Counted from the stretch's first letter, positions 49,659-58,695 are shown. The stretch is DNA of 64,000 bases from Hallella seregens ATCC 51272 (GCF_000518545.1 NZ_JADU01000009.1:62001-126000), one strand, 5' to 3'. The notes: generated by a model not told the origin, from the letters alone. Program-made: numbers and translations.

Positions 49659-51233
49659 ATGACAAGCGAAGTAGTAATCGATGTAAAACCCAAGGAGATT
49701 TCCATTGCCCTCTTGGAAGACAAGCGGCTGGTGGAATACCAGAACGAGCCGCGATCGGCCAACTTCTCCGTGGGAAACATCTACATTGCCAAGGTGAAAA
49801 AGCTCATGCCGGGCCTGAACGCCTGCTTTGTAGACGTGGGTTATGAACGTGACGCTTTCTTGCATTACCTTGACTTGGGAAGTCAATTCAATTCTTACGC
49901 AAAGTATCTGAAGCAGGTACAGAGCGACCGCAAGAAGCTCTACCCCTTTGCCAAAGCCAGCCGACTGCCCGACCTGAAAAAGGACGGCAGCGTGCAAACC
50001 ACCCTGACCGTGGGCCAGGAGGTGCTGGTGCAGGTGGTGAAGGAACCCATCTCCACCAAGGGGCCACGCCTCACGGGAGAGCTGAGCTTCGCCGGACGCT
50101 TCCTTGTCCTTATGCCCTTTGGCGATAAGGTATCGGTATCTACCAAGATCAAAAGCGGAGAAGAGAGAGCCCGCCTCAAGCAACTCATCCACAGCATCAA
50201 GCCCAAAAACTGCGGCGTCATCGTGCGCACCGTGGCCGAAGGCAAGCGTGTGGCTGAGCTCGATGCCGAGCTGAAGATACTCAACAAGCGGTGGGAAGAC
50301 GCCATCGCCAAGGTTCAGAAGACACAGAGCCGCCCGCAACTCGTGTACGAAGAGACCGGCAGGGCAGTGGCCTTGCTGCGCGACCTCTTCAACCCCAGCT
50401 ACGAAAACATCTTCGTGAACGACGAAGACGTGTTCAAGGAAGTAAAGGATTACGTGGGCCTCATCGCCCCAGAGAAGGTGCGAATCGTCAAGCCTTACAC
50501 GGGAAAAGTGCCCATCTTCGACAACTTCAGCATCACCAAGCAGATTAAGTCGAGCTTCGGAAAGACGGTGAACTACGCCCACGGGGCCTACCTCATCATC
50601 GAGCACACCGAAGCCATGCACGTTGTGGATGTGAACAGCGGCAACCGCTCCAAAAACGAAAAGGGACAGGAGGGAACGGCACTCGACACCAATCTGGGTG
50701 CCGCCGACGAACTGGCCCGACAACTCAGACTGCGAGATATGGGAGGAATCATCGTAGTGGACTTCATTGACATGAACCTGGCAGAAGACCGCCAGATGCT
50801 CTACGAACGCATGTGCAAGGCCATGCAGAAAGACAGGGCACGGCACAACATCCTGCCTCTGAGCAAGTTCGGACTGATGCAGATTACCCGTCAACGCGTG
50901 CGCCCGGCCATGGACGTGAACGTGGAGGAGACCTGCCCCACCTGTAACGGCAGCGGAAAAATCAAATCGAGCATTCTCTTCACCGACCAACTGGAAGGAA
51001 AGATTGACCAACTTGTCAACAAGATTGGCGTCAGAAAGTTCTATCTGCACGTCCATCCCTATGTGGCCGCCTACATCAACCAGGGCTTTATCAGCCTGAA
51101 ACGCAGGTGGCAGAAGAAATACGGACTGGGCGTGCACATCGTTCCGTCGCAGAAACTCGCTTTCTTGCAATACGAATTTTACGATTCCAAGGGCGAATTT
51201 CTGGACATGAAAGAAGAAATCGAAATCAAGTGA
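49659..51233 (+). CDS. rng: Ribonuclease E/G family protein (RNase G)
   Basis: A 524-aa endoribonuclease for rRNA maturation and mRNA decay. The S1 domain is about 35-120 (NIYIAKVKKLMPGLNACFVDVGYERDAFLHY). The catalytic metal ligands are D324 (VVDVNSGN) and D368 (IVVDFIDM). The zinc-link C426-P-T-C429 joins two subunits to form the dimer. It lacks the long degradosome-scaffold tail of RNase E. Coupled genomically with a ribosomal mini-protein. Confidence 0.93.
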   Translation: MTSEVVIDVKPKEISIALLEDKRLVEYQNEPRSANFSVGNIYIAKVKKLMPGLNACFVDVGYERDAFLHYLDLGSQFNSYAKYLKQVQSDRKKLYPFAKASRLPDLKKDGSVQTTLTVGQEVLVQVVKEPISTKGPRLTGELSFAGRFLVLMPFGDKVSVSTKIKSGEERARLKQLIHSIKPKNCGVIVRTVAEGKRVAELDAELKILNKRWEDAIAKVQKTQSRPQLVYEETGRAVALLRDLFNPSYENIFVNDEDVFKEVKDYVGLIAPEKVRIVKPYTGKVPIFDNFSITKQIKSSFGKTVNYAHGAYLIIEHTEAMHVVDVNSGNRSKNEKGQEGTALDTNLGAADELARQLRLRDMGGIIVVDFIDMNLAEDRQMLYERMCKAMQKDRARHNILPLSKFGLMQITRQRVRPAMDVNVEETCPTCNGSGKIKSSILFTDQLEGKIDQLVNKIGVRKFYLHVHPYVAAYINQGFISLKRRWQKKYGLGVHIVPSQKLAFLQYEFYDSKGEFLDMKEEIEIK

Positions 51234-51259
51234 GGCTCCTCCGGGAGCCTCACTTTTTT
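51229..51259 (+). terminator. Terminator of the rng transcript
   Basis: AGTGAGGCTCC pairs with GGGAGCCTCACT, followed by TTTTTT. The 5' arm overlaps the rng stop codon. Confidence 0.9.
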
Positions 51260-51280
51260 GTTGCCCGTAGGGCCGCGGGC

Positions 51281-53431
51281 CTACGGGTGCACCTTGAAGC
51301 GCACGCGGAAGGTCATCGTCGGCTGGTCCCAGTTGGTGCCGAGCAGCTCGAAGCGGCCTATCTGGGCCGTGGAACGCACGTGCTTGCCGATGCAGGGGCA
51401 CACGTCGAAGTCGCCGATGCGCACCAGCCGGATGGTGTCTGAGCTGTCCTTGGGCAGCCGGTCGAGGCTCACGCCCTCGGGCAGGTTGTGGCGGTCGACG
51501 TAGTCGAAAGTCACGGGCAGGTCGTCGTCGATGAGCGCATTCATCTGCTCCTCGATGGCTTTCTCCTCCTTGCGCGTGGGCTTGCGGTCGAGCACGAAGC
51601 TCATCTTGCTCTTCTTGCGCTCAATGTGGGCGTTGGCCGACCGGCCGCAACCGAACATGCGCATCATCACCTGGTTGAGCAGGTGCTCGGCCGTGTGGGC
51701 CGGCGGGAACTCGTCCTTGGCATGCACGTTGAGCACATAGGGATTTTCGTCCATACTGATACTGAATTTATAAATACGGCCGTCGTAGGGCCTGATGTCC
51801 ATATCCACGGTGCCGTCGCGCTGCAGGGCGATGGGCATCTCCTGACCGGTCAGCAGGTCGATGGCCGTCACCCCGCGCTCGGGCATGTGCAGGAAGTCGA
51901 AGGCATGGCCGGGAATCACCACACCGGCGTGCACGCGCTCGCCGGAGAAGTTGACCACGATGAGCAACACCTCGTCGCCATGCTTGCGCAGGAAAGCAAA
52001 CTGGTGGCGGGGGTTGAACTTCCACGTCTGCGGGTTGACATACATCAGGTCGAAAAACTTGCCCTCGCGCACGGCCGCCTCGCGGTTGGCCAGGTGCAAT
52101 ATCTGCTGGTAACGCAGCTGCAGGCACTTCTCTGCCGGGTCGAGGCGCTGCCGGTCGAAGTAGCCACGGTAGAGCTTTTCGAGCTGCCAGTAGTCGAAGA
52201 TGGTGGTGCGGCCGTCGCGTCCGGAGAATCCTTCCTCGTCCATGCCGCGCTCGCCCAGCTCCTGACCGGCGTAGACCATGAAGGGATTCTGCTGCAACAT
52301 GGCCAGCAGGATGACGCCGGGCAGGGCCCGGTTGGCGTCGCCGCAGAAAGCATCGCTGGCAATGCGCTGCTCGTCGTGGTTCTCGAGGAAGTAAAGCATG
52401 TGGTCCTTGATGTCGTCAACGCTCTGCCAGCAATAGGTGATGCTGCTGGCGGGACGGTGGCCGCAGATGACGTCGCGCACGCAGTCGTACATGCCCACCT
52501 TGTCGTAGAGGTAGTCGAACCCGGCCTGGATGTAGGTGCGGTACTGGGCCGTGTCGTACACCTCGCCGATGAAGTCGACGTGGGGATGACGCAGTTTCAC
52601 AATGCGGGTGGCATAAGCCCAGAACTGCGAAGGCACCATCTCAGCCATGTCGCAGCGAAAAGCGTCGATGCCCTTCGACGCCCAGAAGAGCAAAATGTCG
52701 GTCATTTTGCTCCAAGTGCCGGGTACGGGGTCGTAGTGGAAGCTGCGACCGCCGGCATCGCAATAGTCCACGCCGTAGTTGAGCTTCACTGTCTCGTACC
52801 AGTCGTTCACACCGGGATGGTTGTCGAACCGGTCGTTGCCCGTGCAGCGGGCGGGCATCTCCACGTAGGGCTCCTCGCCCTCGGCCGGCCCCACGGGCAA
52901 CACGAACGGCTGGCCGGGACAATAGTAGAAATTGTTCCGGGGCGAGAAGTGCATGTCGGTGCGGTCGTCCTGACCCAGGTCGCGCACGCCGGCAGGGCGT
53001 GCAATGGAGTGGTATTCGCGGGCCACGTGGTTGGGCACAAAGTCGATGATGACCTTCATGTCGGCCTCATGGGTGCGCTGCACCAGGGCCTCGAATTCGG
53101 CCATACGGCTGGGCACGTCGACGGCCAGGTCGGGGTCGATGTCGTAATAATCGGTGATGGCATAGGGCGAACCGGCCTTGCCTTTCGTCACCGAGGCGTG
53201 CTGCCGGGGAATGCCGTAGCAGGAATAGTCGGTGGTGGTGGCGTGACGGATGACGCCAGTGTACCAGACATGGGTGAATCCCATGCCCCGGATGCGGCGC
53301 AGACGCACCGCATCGAAATCGTTCATCTTGCCCACGCCGTTCTCGAGAAGCGTGCCGTTCTTCTTCCGGGTGCTGTTCGGGTTGCCAAAGAGGCGTGGGA
53401 GAACCTGATAAATAAATAGTTTACTGTTCAT
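51281..53431 (-). CDS. GH13 alpha-amylase-family protein fused to an AlaX-like tRNA-editing domain
   Basis: One uninterrupted 716-aa frame. Residues 1-559 are a GH13 (alpha/beta)8 enzyme with all four motifs: DFVPNH (130-135), GIDAFRCD with nucleophile D261, IGEVYD with acid/base E290, and LENHDE with D353. A C-terminal beta domain ends at DGRIYKF. Residues 560-716, beginning at an internal Met (MDENPYVLNVHAKDEFPPAH), form a complete AlaRS second-additional-domain/AlaX-like module. It has HTAEH (H579, H583) and CIGKH (C680, H684) zinc ligands. Only a Ser-Ile-Ser linker joins them. There is no signal peptide, so the enzyme is cytoplasmic and could act on glycogen or maltodextrin. In other Bacteroidales I expect these as separate proteins. 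The start at 53431 (MNSKLFIYQVLPRLFG) is the GH13 N-terminus. Confidence 0.85.
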   Translation of the reverse strand: MNSKLFIYQVLPRLFGNPNSTRKKNGTLLENGVGKMNDFDAVRLRRIRGMGFTHVWYTGVIRHATTTDYSCYGIPRQHASVTKGKAGSPYAITDYYDIDPDLAVDVPSRMAEFEALVQRTHEADMKVIIDFVPNHVAREYHSIARPAGVRDLGQDDRTDMHFSPRNNFYYCPGQPFVLPVGPAEGEEPYVEMPARCTGNDRFDNHPGVNDWYETVKLNYGVDYCDAGGRSFHYDPVPGTWSKMTDILLFWASKGIDAFRCDMAEMVPSQFWAYATRIVKLRHPHVDFIGEVYDTAQYRTYIQAGFDYLYDKVGMYDCVRDVICGHRPASSITYCWQSVDDIKDHMLYFLENHDEQRIASDAFCGDANRALPGVILLAMLQQNPFMVYAGQELGERGMDEEGFSGRDGRTTIFDYWQLEKLYRGYFDRQRLDPAEKCLQLRYQQILHLANREAAVREGKFFDLMYVNPQTWKFNPRHQFAFLRKHGDEVLLIVVNFSGERVHAGVVIPGHAFDFLHMPERGVTAIDLLTGQEMPIALQRDGTVDMDIRPYDGRIYKFSISMDENPYVLNVHAKDEFPPAHTAEHLLNQVMMRMFGCGRSANAHIERKKSKMSFVLDRKPTRKEEKAIEEQMNALIDDDLPVTFDYVDRHNLPEGVSLDRLPKDSSDTIRLVRIGDFDVCPCIGKHVRSTAQIGRFELLGTNWDQPTMTFRVRFKVHP

Positions 53432-53469
53432 GATGCGTCGGTGCGCAACGTGTTTAGCAGATGTCTTGG

Positions 53470-53513
53470 TGTAAAAAGGGACGGCACCGGCCACGCGTCG
53501 GGCCGGTGCCGTC
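53470..53513 (-). terminator. Terminator downstream of fabD
   Basis: GACGGCACCGGCC (53480-53492) pairs with GGCCGGTGCCGTC (53501-53513). On the minus strand it is followed by CCTTTTTAC, ending fabD transcription before the GH13 fusion gene. Confidence 0.8.
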
Positions 53514-53534
53514 TCTCGGTGTAGGGGTCTGTTT

Positions 53535-54422
53535 TCAGGCAATGCCGCGGGCGACCACTGTCTTGTCGATGCGGGCAATCATGCCCTGCAGAGCTTTGCC
53601 GGGGCCGCACTCGGTGAAATCGTCGGCACCGTCGGCAATCATGTTCTGCACGCTGGACGTCCAACGCACGGAACTGGTGAGCTGCGCGATGAGGTTCTGC
53701 TTGATTTCGGCGGCATCAGTGTGGGGCTTGCCGTCCACGTTCTGGTAGACGGGGCACTTGGGTGCGGCGATGGCCGTCTGCTCGATGGCAGCCTGCAGCT
53801 CGTCCTTGGCGGGCTGCATAAGCGGCGAGTGGAACGCACCGCCCACCTTGAGCGGCAGGGCACGCTTGGCGCCGGCGGCCTTCAGCTTGTCGCAAGCCTC
53901 GAGAATGCCGGCCTCGTCGCCCGAGATGACGAGCTGCCCGGGGCAGTTGTAGTTGGCGGCCACCACCACCTTGCCAGTGGCGCTGACCTCGGCACATATC
54001 TCCTCCACCTTGTCGTCGGCCACGCCGATGATGGCGGCCATGGTGCCGGGATTGGCCTCACAGGCTTTCTGCATGGCGTTGGCACGGGCGGCCACAAGGC
54101 GCAGACCGTCCTCAAAGCTCAGTGCACCGGCAGCCACGAGGGCCGAGAACTCGCCCAGCGAGTGGCCGGCCACCATGTCGGGAGCAAAGGCGTCGCCCAT
54201 GCAAAGCGCCGAGATGACGCTGTGAAGAAACACGGCCGGCTGGGTGACGCGCGTCTCCTTGAGCTGGTCGTCGGTGCCGGAAAACATAATGTCGGTTATC
54301 TTGAAGCCGAGAATCTCATCGGCCTTGTCGAACAGTTCCTTGGCCAACGCATTGTTATCGTAGAGGTCCTTGCCCATTCCTACGAACTGCGAGCCCTGTC
54401 CGGGGAATACAAATGCTTTCAT
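53535..54422 (-). CDS. fabD: Malonyl-CoA:ACP transacylase FabD
   Basis: Loads malonyl units on acyl carrier protein for fatty-acid synthesis. The 295-aa chain opens FVFPGQGSQFVGMGKDLY, has GHSLGE with nucleophile S88 (86-91) and a catalytic His in VGGAFHSPLM (about residue 197). Downstream come ANYNCPGQLVISG and the GPGKALQGM segment. Monocistronic by promoter and terminator. Confidence 0.95.
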   Translation of the reverse strand: MKAFVFPGQGSQFVGMGKDLYDNNALAKELFDKADEILGFKITDIMFSGTDDQLKETRVTQPAVFLHSVISALCMGDAFAPDMVAGHSLGEFSALVAAGALSFEDGLRLVAARANAMQKACEANPGTMAAIIGVADDKVEEICAEVSATGKVVVAANYNCPGQLVISGDEAGILEACDKLKAAGAKRALPLKVGGAFHSPLMQPAKDELQAAIEQTAIAAPKCPVYQNVDGKPHTDAAEIKQNLIAQLTSSVRWTSSVQNMIADGADDFTECGPGKALQGMIARIDKTVVARGIA

Positions 54423-54456
54423 GTTTTGTTCTGATTGAGTTTGAATAATCTACCTG

Positions 54457-54464
54457 CAAAGGTA
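54457..54464 (-). promoter_or_regulatory. -7 box TACCTTTG for fabD
   Basis: On the minus strand TACCTTTG lies 35 nt upstream of the fabD ATG at 54422. Confidence 0.6.
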
Positions 54465-54507
54465 CGAAAAAAAAGGCATTTTCGCACCAACGCCATGTAG
54501 GAATTAC

Positions 54508-54546
54508 AAGAAAAAATCCCTGTCACCGGCATGGTGGCAGGGATTT
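54508..54546 (-). terminator. Terminator of the rpsF-rpsR-rplI operon
   Basis: AAATCCCTGTCACC (54514-54527) pairs with GGTGGCAGGGATTT (54533-54546, one G-U), 5-nt loop. On the minus strand it is followed by TTTTTTCTTG. Confidence 0.9.
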
Positions 54547-54585
54547 GTATGTAGATATGCTTTGCAGTGCGCAATCGGGCCCTGC

Positions 54586-55116
54586 CTATTCGGCTGCGGG
54601 TGCCTCCTCCTCGGCCACGGGAGCCTCGGGGGCAACCTCTGCGGGAGCCTCCTCGACGGGGGCGGGCACAGGGGCGTTCTCGGCAACAACCTTCACGGGC
54701 ACGCGCACCTCAACCTCCTTGTGGAAGTGAACCACGGCCTCGAAATCGCCCAGCTTGCGGGCATCGCGCATGGTGACAATCTTGCGGTCAACCTCAATGC
54801 CGCGCTTGGCCAGCTCCTCGGCCACGGTAGCTGCATTGACCGAGCCATAGAGATGGCCGGTGGCTGCCACCTTGGCGCTGATCTCCAGAGCTACGTCTTT
54901 CAGAGCCTCGGCACGCTTCTCGGCCTCGGCCTTCAGGGCGGCGAGCTTGCCGGCCTGCTGACGCAGGTTCTCGGCGAGCACCTTCTTGGCACTCTCGGAG
55001 GCAATGACGCCCTTGCCCGTGGGGATGAGATAGTTACGGCCGTAGCCGCTCTTCACGTTCACAATGTCGTTCTTATATCCAAGACCGATAATATCTTCTT
55101 TCAGTATAATCTCCAT
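54586..55116 (-). CDS. rplI: 50S ribosomal protein L9 with Ala/Pro/Glu tail
   Basis: A 176-aa protein. Residues 1-55 are the N-terminal rRNA-binding domain (MEIILKEDIIGLGYKNDIVNVKSGYGRNYLIP). A long helix and the C-terminal domain (GHLYGSVNAATVAEEL) follow to about 148. The last 28 residues are an acidic, Ala/Pro/Glu-rich tail (APVPAPVEEAPAEVAPEAPV...) not found in E. coli L9 (149 aa). Third gene of the rpsF-rpsR-rplI operon, 17 nt after rpsR. Confidence 0.96.
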   Translation of the reverse strand: MEIILKEDIIGLGYKNDIVNVKSGYGRNYLIPTGKGVIASESAKKVLAENLRQQAGKLAALKAEAEKRAEALKDVALEISAKVAATGHLYGSVNAATVAEELAKRGIEVDRKIVTMRDARKLGDFEAVVHFHKEVEVRVPVKVVAENAPVPAPVEEAPAEVAPEAPVAEEEAPAAE

Positions 55117-55133
55117 ATCTTAGCCTCCTTGTC

Positions 55134-55406
55134 TTACTTCATCATGTCGGTTACGTATGGAAGCAGTGCAATCTGACGTGCACGCTTGATGGCCTGGGCC
55201 ACACGACGCTGGTATTTTAGCGAGGTGCCGGTGATGCGGCGCGGAAGGATCTTGCCCTGTTCGTTGAGGAACTTCTTCAGGAACTCGGGATCCTTGTAGT
55301 CGATATACTTGATGCCGCTCTTCTTGAAACGGCAGTACTTCTTCTTCTTGGTGTCGATAGAAGGAGCGTTCAAATAACGGATTTCTGATTTCTTCTGCTC
55401 TGCCAT
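55134..55406 (-). CDS. rpsR: 30S ribosomal protein S18
   Basis: A 90-aa protein with [60 protein letters not shown], the full S18 signature. It pairs with S6 on the platform of the 30S subunit. The ATG is 2 nt after the rpsF stop. Confidence 0.97.
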   Translation of the reverse strand: MAEQKKSEIRYLNAPSIDTKKKKYCRFKKSGIKYIDYKDPEFLKKFLNEQGKILPRRITGTSLKYQRRVAQAIKRARQIALLPYVTDMMK

Positions 55407-55408
55407 AA

Positions 55409-55753
55409 TTATGCCTCCACTTTAGCTGCCCACTTTGCACGACGCTTCTCTGCATAAGCAATGGAGAACTTGTCGAGCTTCACGGTCATGAAACGAATCA
55501 CTTTCTCGTCACGGCGATAGCCTGTCTCAAGTGTGTCAACTACCGACGGCTCTGCCTTGAACTGCAACAGGCAGTAGAAGCCGGTCGATTTCTTCTCGAT
55601 GGCATAAGCCATCTTCTTCAGTCCCCAGGCCTCTTCATTCAGGATTTCAGCACCCTTGTCGGTGAGCAGTTTCTTGAATTTAGCGACCGTTTCCTTCATC
55701 TGTTCATCAGACAAAACGGGAGTCAAAATGAAAACGGTTTCGTATTGATTCAT
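55409..55753 (-). CDS. rpsF: 30S ribosomal protein S6
   Basis: A 114-aa protein opening [30 protein letters not shown], with the [24 protein letters not shown] core of S6. First gene of the operon, with a leader of about 40 nt; I could not recognise the S6:S18-binding RNA motif in so short a leader. Confidence 0.96.
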   Translation of the reverse strand: MNQYETVFILTPVLSDEQMKETVAKFKKLLTDKGAEILNEEAWGLKKMAYAIEKKSTGFYCLLQFKAEPSVVDTLETGYRRDEKVIRFMTVKLDKFSIAYAEKRRAKWAAKVEA

Positions 55754-55798
55754 ACTAAACTTGTAATGAAATAAATGTTATTGTGCAAAATGCGGGTG

Positions 55799-55806
55799 CA
55801 AAGGTA
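55799..55806 (-). promoter_or_regulatory. -7 box TACCTTTG for rpsF
   Basis: On the minus strand TACCTTTG lies 46 nt upstream of the rpsF ATG and is the only TAnnTTTG box in the intergenic space on that strand. Confidence 0.65.
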
Positions 55807-55893
55807 CCAATAATCGGCGAGACAAAAGGCCGTAGACGCATTGTTTTTTCGCTTTTTAACATAAATTGCGAGCTTTAGACTCCCTTTTATTCG

Positions 55894-55901
55894 TACTTTT
55901 G
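55894..55901 (+). promoter_or_regulatory. -7 box TACTTTTG, near-leaderless promoter of the 76-aa membrane protein
   Basis: The box ends 8 nt before the ATG at 55910, so the mRNA begins within a few bases of the start codon. Confidence 0.65.
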
Positions 55902-55909
55902 CAGCCGCA

Positions 55910-56140
55910 ATGAAGAAGATGCAGACCATACGCAGGGGCTGGGCCGCCGCCCGCTCATGGGTCCGCAGACACAGACGCCTGTGGGGGCTGCCGCTGGTGT
56001 ATGCAGGGGTGGCGCTCATCGCTGTGAGCTATGCGGCGGGACTCACCAACTACAACCTGTGCCTCTTTGTTCCGGTGGCGCTCATTGCCGCCGGCATTGC
56101 GGGCTACGTGCAGCACGAAAAACACGGGGGCAGCTACTGA
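55910..56140 (+). CDS. Small two-helix membrane protein, 76 aa
   Basis: A highly basic N-terminus (MKKMQTIRRGWAAARSWVRR, 1-20) precedes two membrane segments (about 25-44 and 48-66) and a polar tail. The positive N-terminus places both ends in the cytoplasm. Function unknown. The gene has a clear promoter directly in front and a terminator overlapping its stop, so it is expressed alone. Confidence 0.7.
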   Translation: MKKMQTIRRGWAAARSWVRRHRRLWGLPLVYAGVALIAVSYAAGLTNYNLCLFVPVALIAAGIAGYVQHEKHGGSY

Positions 56141-56158
56141 ACGGTAGCTGTCCCCGTG
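56118..56158. terminator. Terminator between the small membrane protein gene and rprY
   Basis: CACGGGGGCAGCTAC (56123-56137) pairs with GTAGCTGTCCCCGTG (56144-56158, one G-U). The U-run is on the minus strand (GTTTTTC), so it best ends the rprX-rprY transcript; its arm includes the stop codon region of the plus-strand gene. Confidence 0.75.
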
Positions 56159-56194
56159 GCATAGAGGCCTCGGCGAGACCTGTTCTCATGACTC

Positions 56195-56893
56195 TTAGTC
56201 CTCGTCGGGCACGATGAGTTTGTAGCCCTGGCCGTGAATGTTGATGATTTCCACCTGGTCGTCGTCTTTCAGATGCTTGCGCAGCTTGGTGATATATACG
56301 TCCATGGAACGGGCGTTGAAGTAGTTGTCGTCGATCCAGATGGTGCGCAAGGCATCATTGCGCTTGAGTATCTCGTTGGCATGCGAGCAGAGCAGGGCCA
56401 GCAGTTCGTTCTCCTTAGTGGTGAGCTTGGTCTGCTTGTCGGCAATGGTGAGCAACTGTTTCTGGGTGTCGAAAGTGTAGCGGCCAATCTTGTAGCGCGT
56501 GCTCTCCTTGTTCTTTTTGCCGCGCACCCGACGCAGGATGGCCTCCACACGCTTCACCAGTTCCTCCATGGAGAAAGGCTTGGTGATGTAGTCGTCGGCT
56601 CCTTTGTCGAATCCCTCAAGCACGTCTTCTTTCTGCACGCGGGCCGTGAGGAAGATGATGGGCACCTGCGAATTGATTTGCCGGATGTCCTGGGCCAGTG
56701 AGAAGCCGTCTTTCTTGGGCATCATCACGTCAAGGATGCAGATGTCGAACTTGTCCTTGGTAAACTCCCGGTAGCCCGCTTCGCCGTCGGGGCAGAGCAC
56801 GGCATCGTAGCCTTTGGCGATCAGATACTCGCAAAGCAGCGTTCCCAGGTTCTCGTCGTCCTCGCAAAGCAGGACTTTAATTCTCTCGTCCAT
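56195..56893 (-). CDS. rprY: OmpR-family response regulator RprY
   Basis: A 232-aa regulator. The receiver domain has the acidic pocket ED (11-12), phospho-acceptor D55 (ICILDVMMPK) and K105-type KPF. The winged-helix DNA-binding domain is about 132-230 (TLTTKENELLALLCSHANEIL; YITKLRKHLKDDDQVEIINIHGQGYKLIV). The whole resembles B. fragilis RprY, linked to redox/tetQ control and stress. It follows rprX after 88 nt with no promoter box between. Confidence 0.88.
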   Translation of the reverse strand: MDERIKVLLCEDDENLGTLLCEYLIAKGYDAVLCPDGEAGYREFTKDKFDICILDVMMPKKDGFSLAQDIRQINSQVPIIFLTARVQKEDVLEGFDKGADDYITKPFSMEELVKRVEAILRRVRGKKNKESTRYKIGRYTFDTQKQLLTIADKQTKLTTKENELLALLCSHANEILKRNDALRTIWIDDNYFNARSMDVYITKLRKHLKDDDQVEIINIHGQGYKLIVPDED

Positions 56894-56981
56894 AGTCTTA
56901 TACTTTTAAAATGAATGATTCTTTTGTCTGCCATCGGAACCCGGAGGCACCGCGCAGGGGCCGGAGCCGTGGCGCCGCGGC

Positions 56982-58547
56982 CTATTCGTCCTTGATGACG
57001 GGCAGCTTGATGGTGAACGTGGTGCCATTGCCATACTCGCTGTCCACACGGATGTCGCCATCATGCAAGACGACCACGTTGCGCACGTAGGCTAGTCCAA
57101 GGCCGAATCCTTTCACGTCGTGCACGTTGCCGGTATGCACCCGATAGAACTTGTCGAAGATTTTTTTCAAGTTCTCTTTCTTCATGCCCATGCCGGTATC
57201 GCGTACCGAAAGGTAGAGATTTTGGTCGTCGTTCCACGTCCTGAGGTAGACATTGAGCGGCTCCTCGGGCTTGCGGTACTTCACGGCATTGTCCATCAGG
57301 TTGAAGATCACGTTCTGAAAGTGCACCTCATCCACGTAGATGCCCGACTCGACAGCCTCCACCTCGACATAGATTTTGCCTCCGGTGTGCTCCACCCGGA
57401 GGCTGAAGGAGTTGGCAATCGTCTCTACCATCTCGTTCAAGTCGAGGTGTTTCTTCTTGAACGAGGCTTTCTTACGGTCGAACATCGACATCTGAAGTAC
57501 TTTCTCCACGAGGAAGCGCAGCCGCTTGGTCTCGTCGGTCACCACTCCGGTGAGGTGCTTCATCATCTTGTCGCTCTTGGTCACGGAGTCGTCGTTAAGC
57601 ATTTGGGCAGCCAGGGAGATGCTGGCAATGGGTGTCTTCAGCTCGTGGGTCATGTTGTTGATGAAGTCGTTTTTGATCTCGCTGTACCGCTTCTGGCGGA
57701 AGATGACCATGATGGTGAAGATGAACGTAATCAGCAAAATGAACGTGAACACCACGCTGGGTATCATAAACCGCACGCTGGAGAAGATGTAACTGTCGAT
57801 GTCGGGGAAATGGACTTTCACCACACCCATCTTTGATGAGGGGTCGTTGCGGAAGAGTACCTGCGTGTAAGTGTACCTGACGCCCTCGTCAGTGTAGTCA
57901 GGACAGCGGTACACCTCGCGGCCGTCCTGCGTGCACACGGTGAAGTGGTAAGGGATGTTGATGCCGTTGTTCATCAGTTCGGCCTTGAGATCCTGGTCGA
58001 GAATCTTGAAGTTGACCCGCTCTTTCAGCGGCTTTTCCGAGGCCGAATAGAGCATGTTCATCACCACTTCGTCGAGCAAAGCCTTCTGATAGACATAGCG
58101 GTTCTTCACGATTTCCTGCAACGATTTACTGGCTGCGGCGGCCGAATTCTTGTCTGTTCGCAAAATCATTGCCTTAGGCATGCTGCCCGGACGGGTGGCC
58201 AGCGTCTTCAGCTCGAACGAAGAATACACCGTGCCGTCCCTGCCGGCCACGGAATATTGATGGGAGTATTGCACCGTACCATCGTTGGGTTGCCCCGACC
58301 GGGTGCCCACGCTGTCCTTGCGGTAGGCCCTGCGCTCAGTCTCGTTGACATCCTTTTCCAGATAGCGGAGGGTCTCGTTGAGCTCCAAATTGCGCGAGGC
58401 CTGATAGAGAGCGCGGTTTACACTCTCGTCGAACTGCTCCTTCTTCATGTTGGCCATCTCCTGAATATAGGTCAGCTGGAGGCCAAGCAGGATGACGAAG
58501 GACAGCCCCATGACAATGGCAATCGTCCAAATGGTCTTCTTCTTCAT
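56982..58547 (-). CDS. rprX: Sensor histidine kinase RprX
   Basis: A 521-aa membrane kinase. Two membrane segments (about 8-28 and 262-284) flank a periplasmic sensor of about 230 residues. The phospho-acceptor H301 is in NNMTHELKTPIASISLAAQML. The ATPase domain shows N-box NLMDNAVKYRK, G1 DTGMGM and G2 GFGLGLAYVRNVV. Its partner is RprY, encoded next. The ATG at 58547 is chosen over one 18 nt upstream because a TATCTTTG box (58560-58553) would then be inside the coding region. Confidence 0.9.
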   Translation of the reverse strand: MKKKTIWTIAIVMGLSFVILLGLQLTYIQEMANMKKEQFDESVNRALYQASRNLELNETLRYLEKDVNETERRAYRKDSVGTRSGQPNDGTVQYSHQYSVAGRDGTVYSSFELKTLATRPGSMPKAMILRTDKNSAAAASKSLQEIVKNRYVYQKALLDEVVMNMLYSASEKPLKERVNFKILDQDLKAELMNNGINIPYHFTVCTQDGREVYRCPDYTDEGVRYTYTQVLFRNDPSSKMGVVKVHFPDIDSYIFSSVRFMIPSVVFTFILLITFIFTIMVIFRQKRYSEIKNDFINNMTHELKTPIASISLAAQMLNDDSVTKSDKMMKHLTGVVTDETKRLRFLVEKVLQMSMFDRKKASFKKKHLDLNEMVETIANSFSLRVEHTGGKIYVEVEAVESGIYVDEVHFQNVIFNLMDNAVKYRKPEEPLNVYLRTWNDDQNLYLSVRDTGMGMKKENLKKIFDKFYRVHTGNVHDVKGFGLGLAYVRNVVVLHDGDIRVDSEYGNGTTFTIKLPVIKDE

Positions 58548-58552
58548 GCGGA

Positions 58553-58560
58553 CAAAGATA
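58553..58560 (-). promoter_or_regulatory. -7 box TATCTTTG for rprX-rprY (near-leaderless)
   Basis: On the minus strand the box ends 5 nt before the chosen ATG at 58547, giving an essentially leaderless transcript. Confidence 0.6.
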
Positions 58561-58650
58561 GGCAAAAACTTAATTGCTTAACATTCAACTGTTAATTCTT
58601 TCGCCCAAATTCAATGATTTTAACTAATCAAAAGGCCATTGATGCCCTAT

Positions 58651-58695
58651 AAACAACCAAGTCCCCGCCTTTCCATGACGGAAAGACGGGGACTT
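58651..58695 (-). terminator. Terminator downstream of the EF-G-like gene
   Basis: AAGTCCCCG-C-CTTTCC (58659-58674) pairs with GGAAAG-A-CGGGGACTT (58680-58695) with one mismatch. On the minus strand it is followed by GGTTGTTTATAG. Confidence 0.7.

Noticed and set aside
51754..51800. Separate promoter for the AlaX-like half of the fusion
   Set aside because: No TAnnTTTG box on the minus strand within about 45 nt upstream of the internal Met; no independent transcription is supported.
55754..55798. S6:S18-binding RNA motif in the rpsF leader
   Set aside because: The leader is about 40 nt and I could not form the expected bulged stem with confidence.
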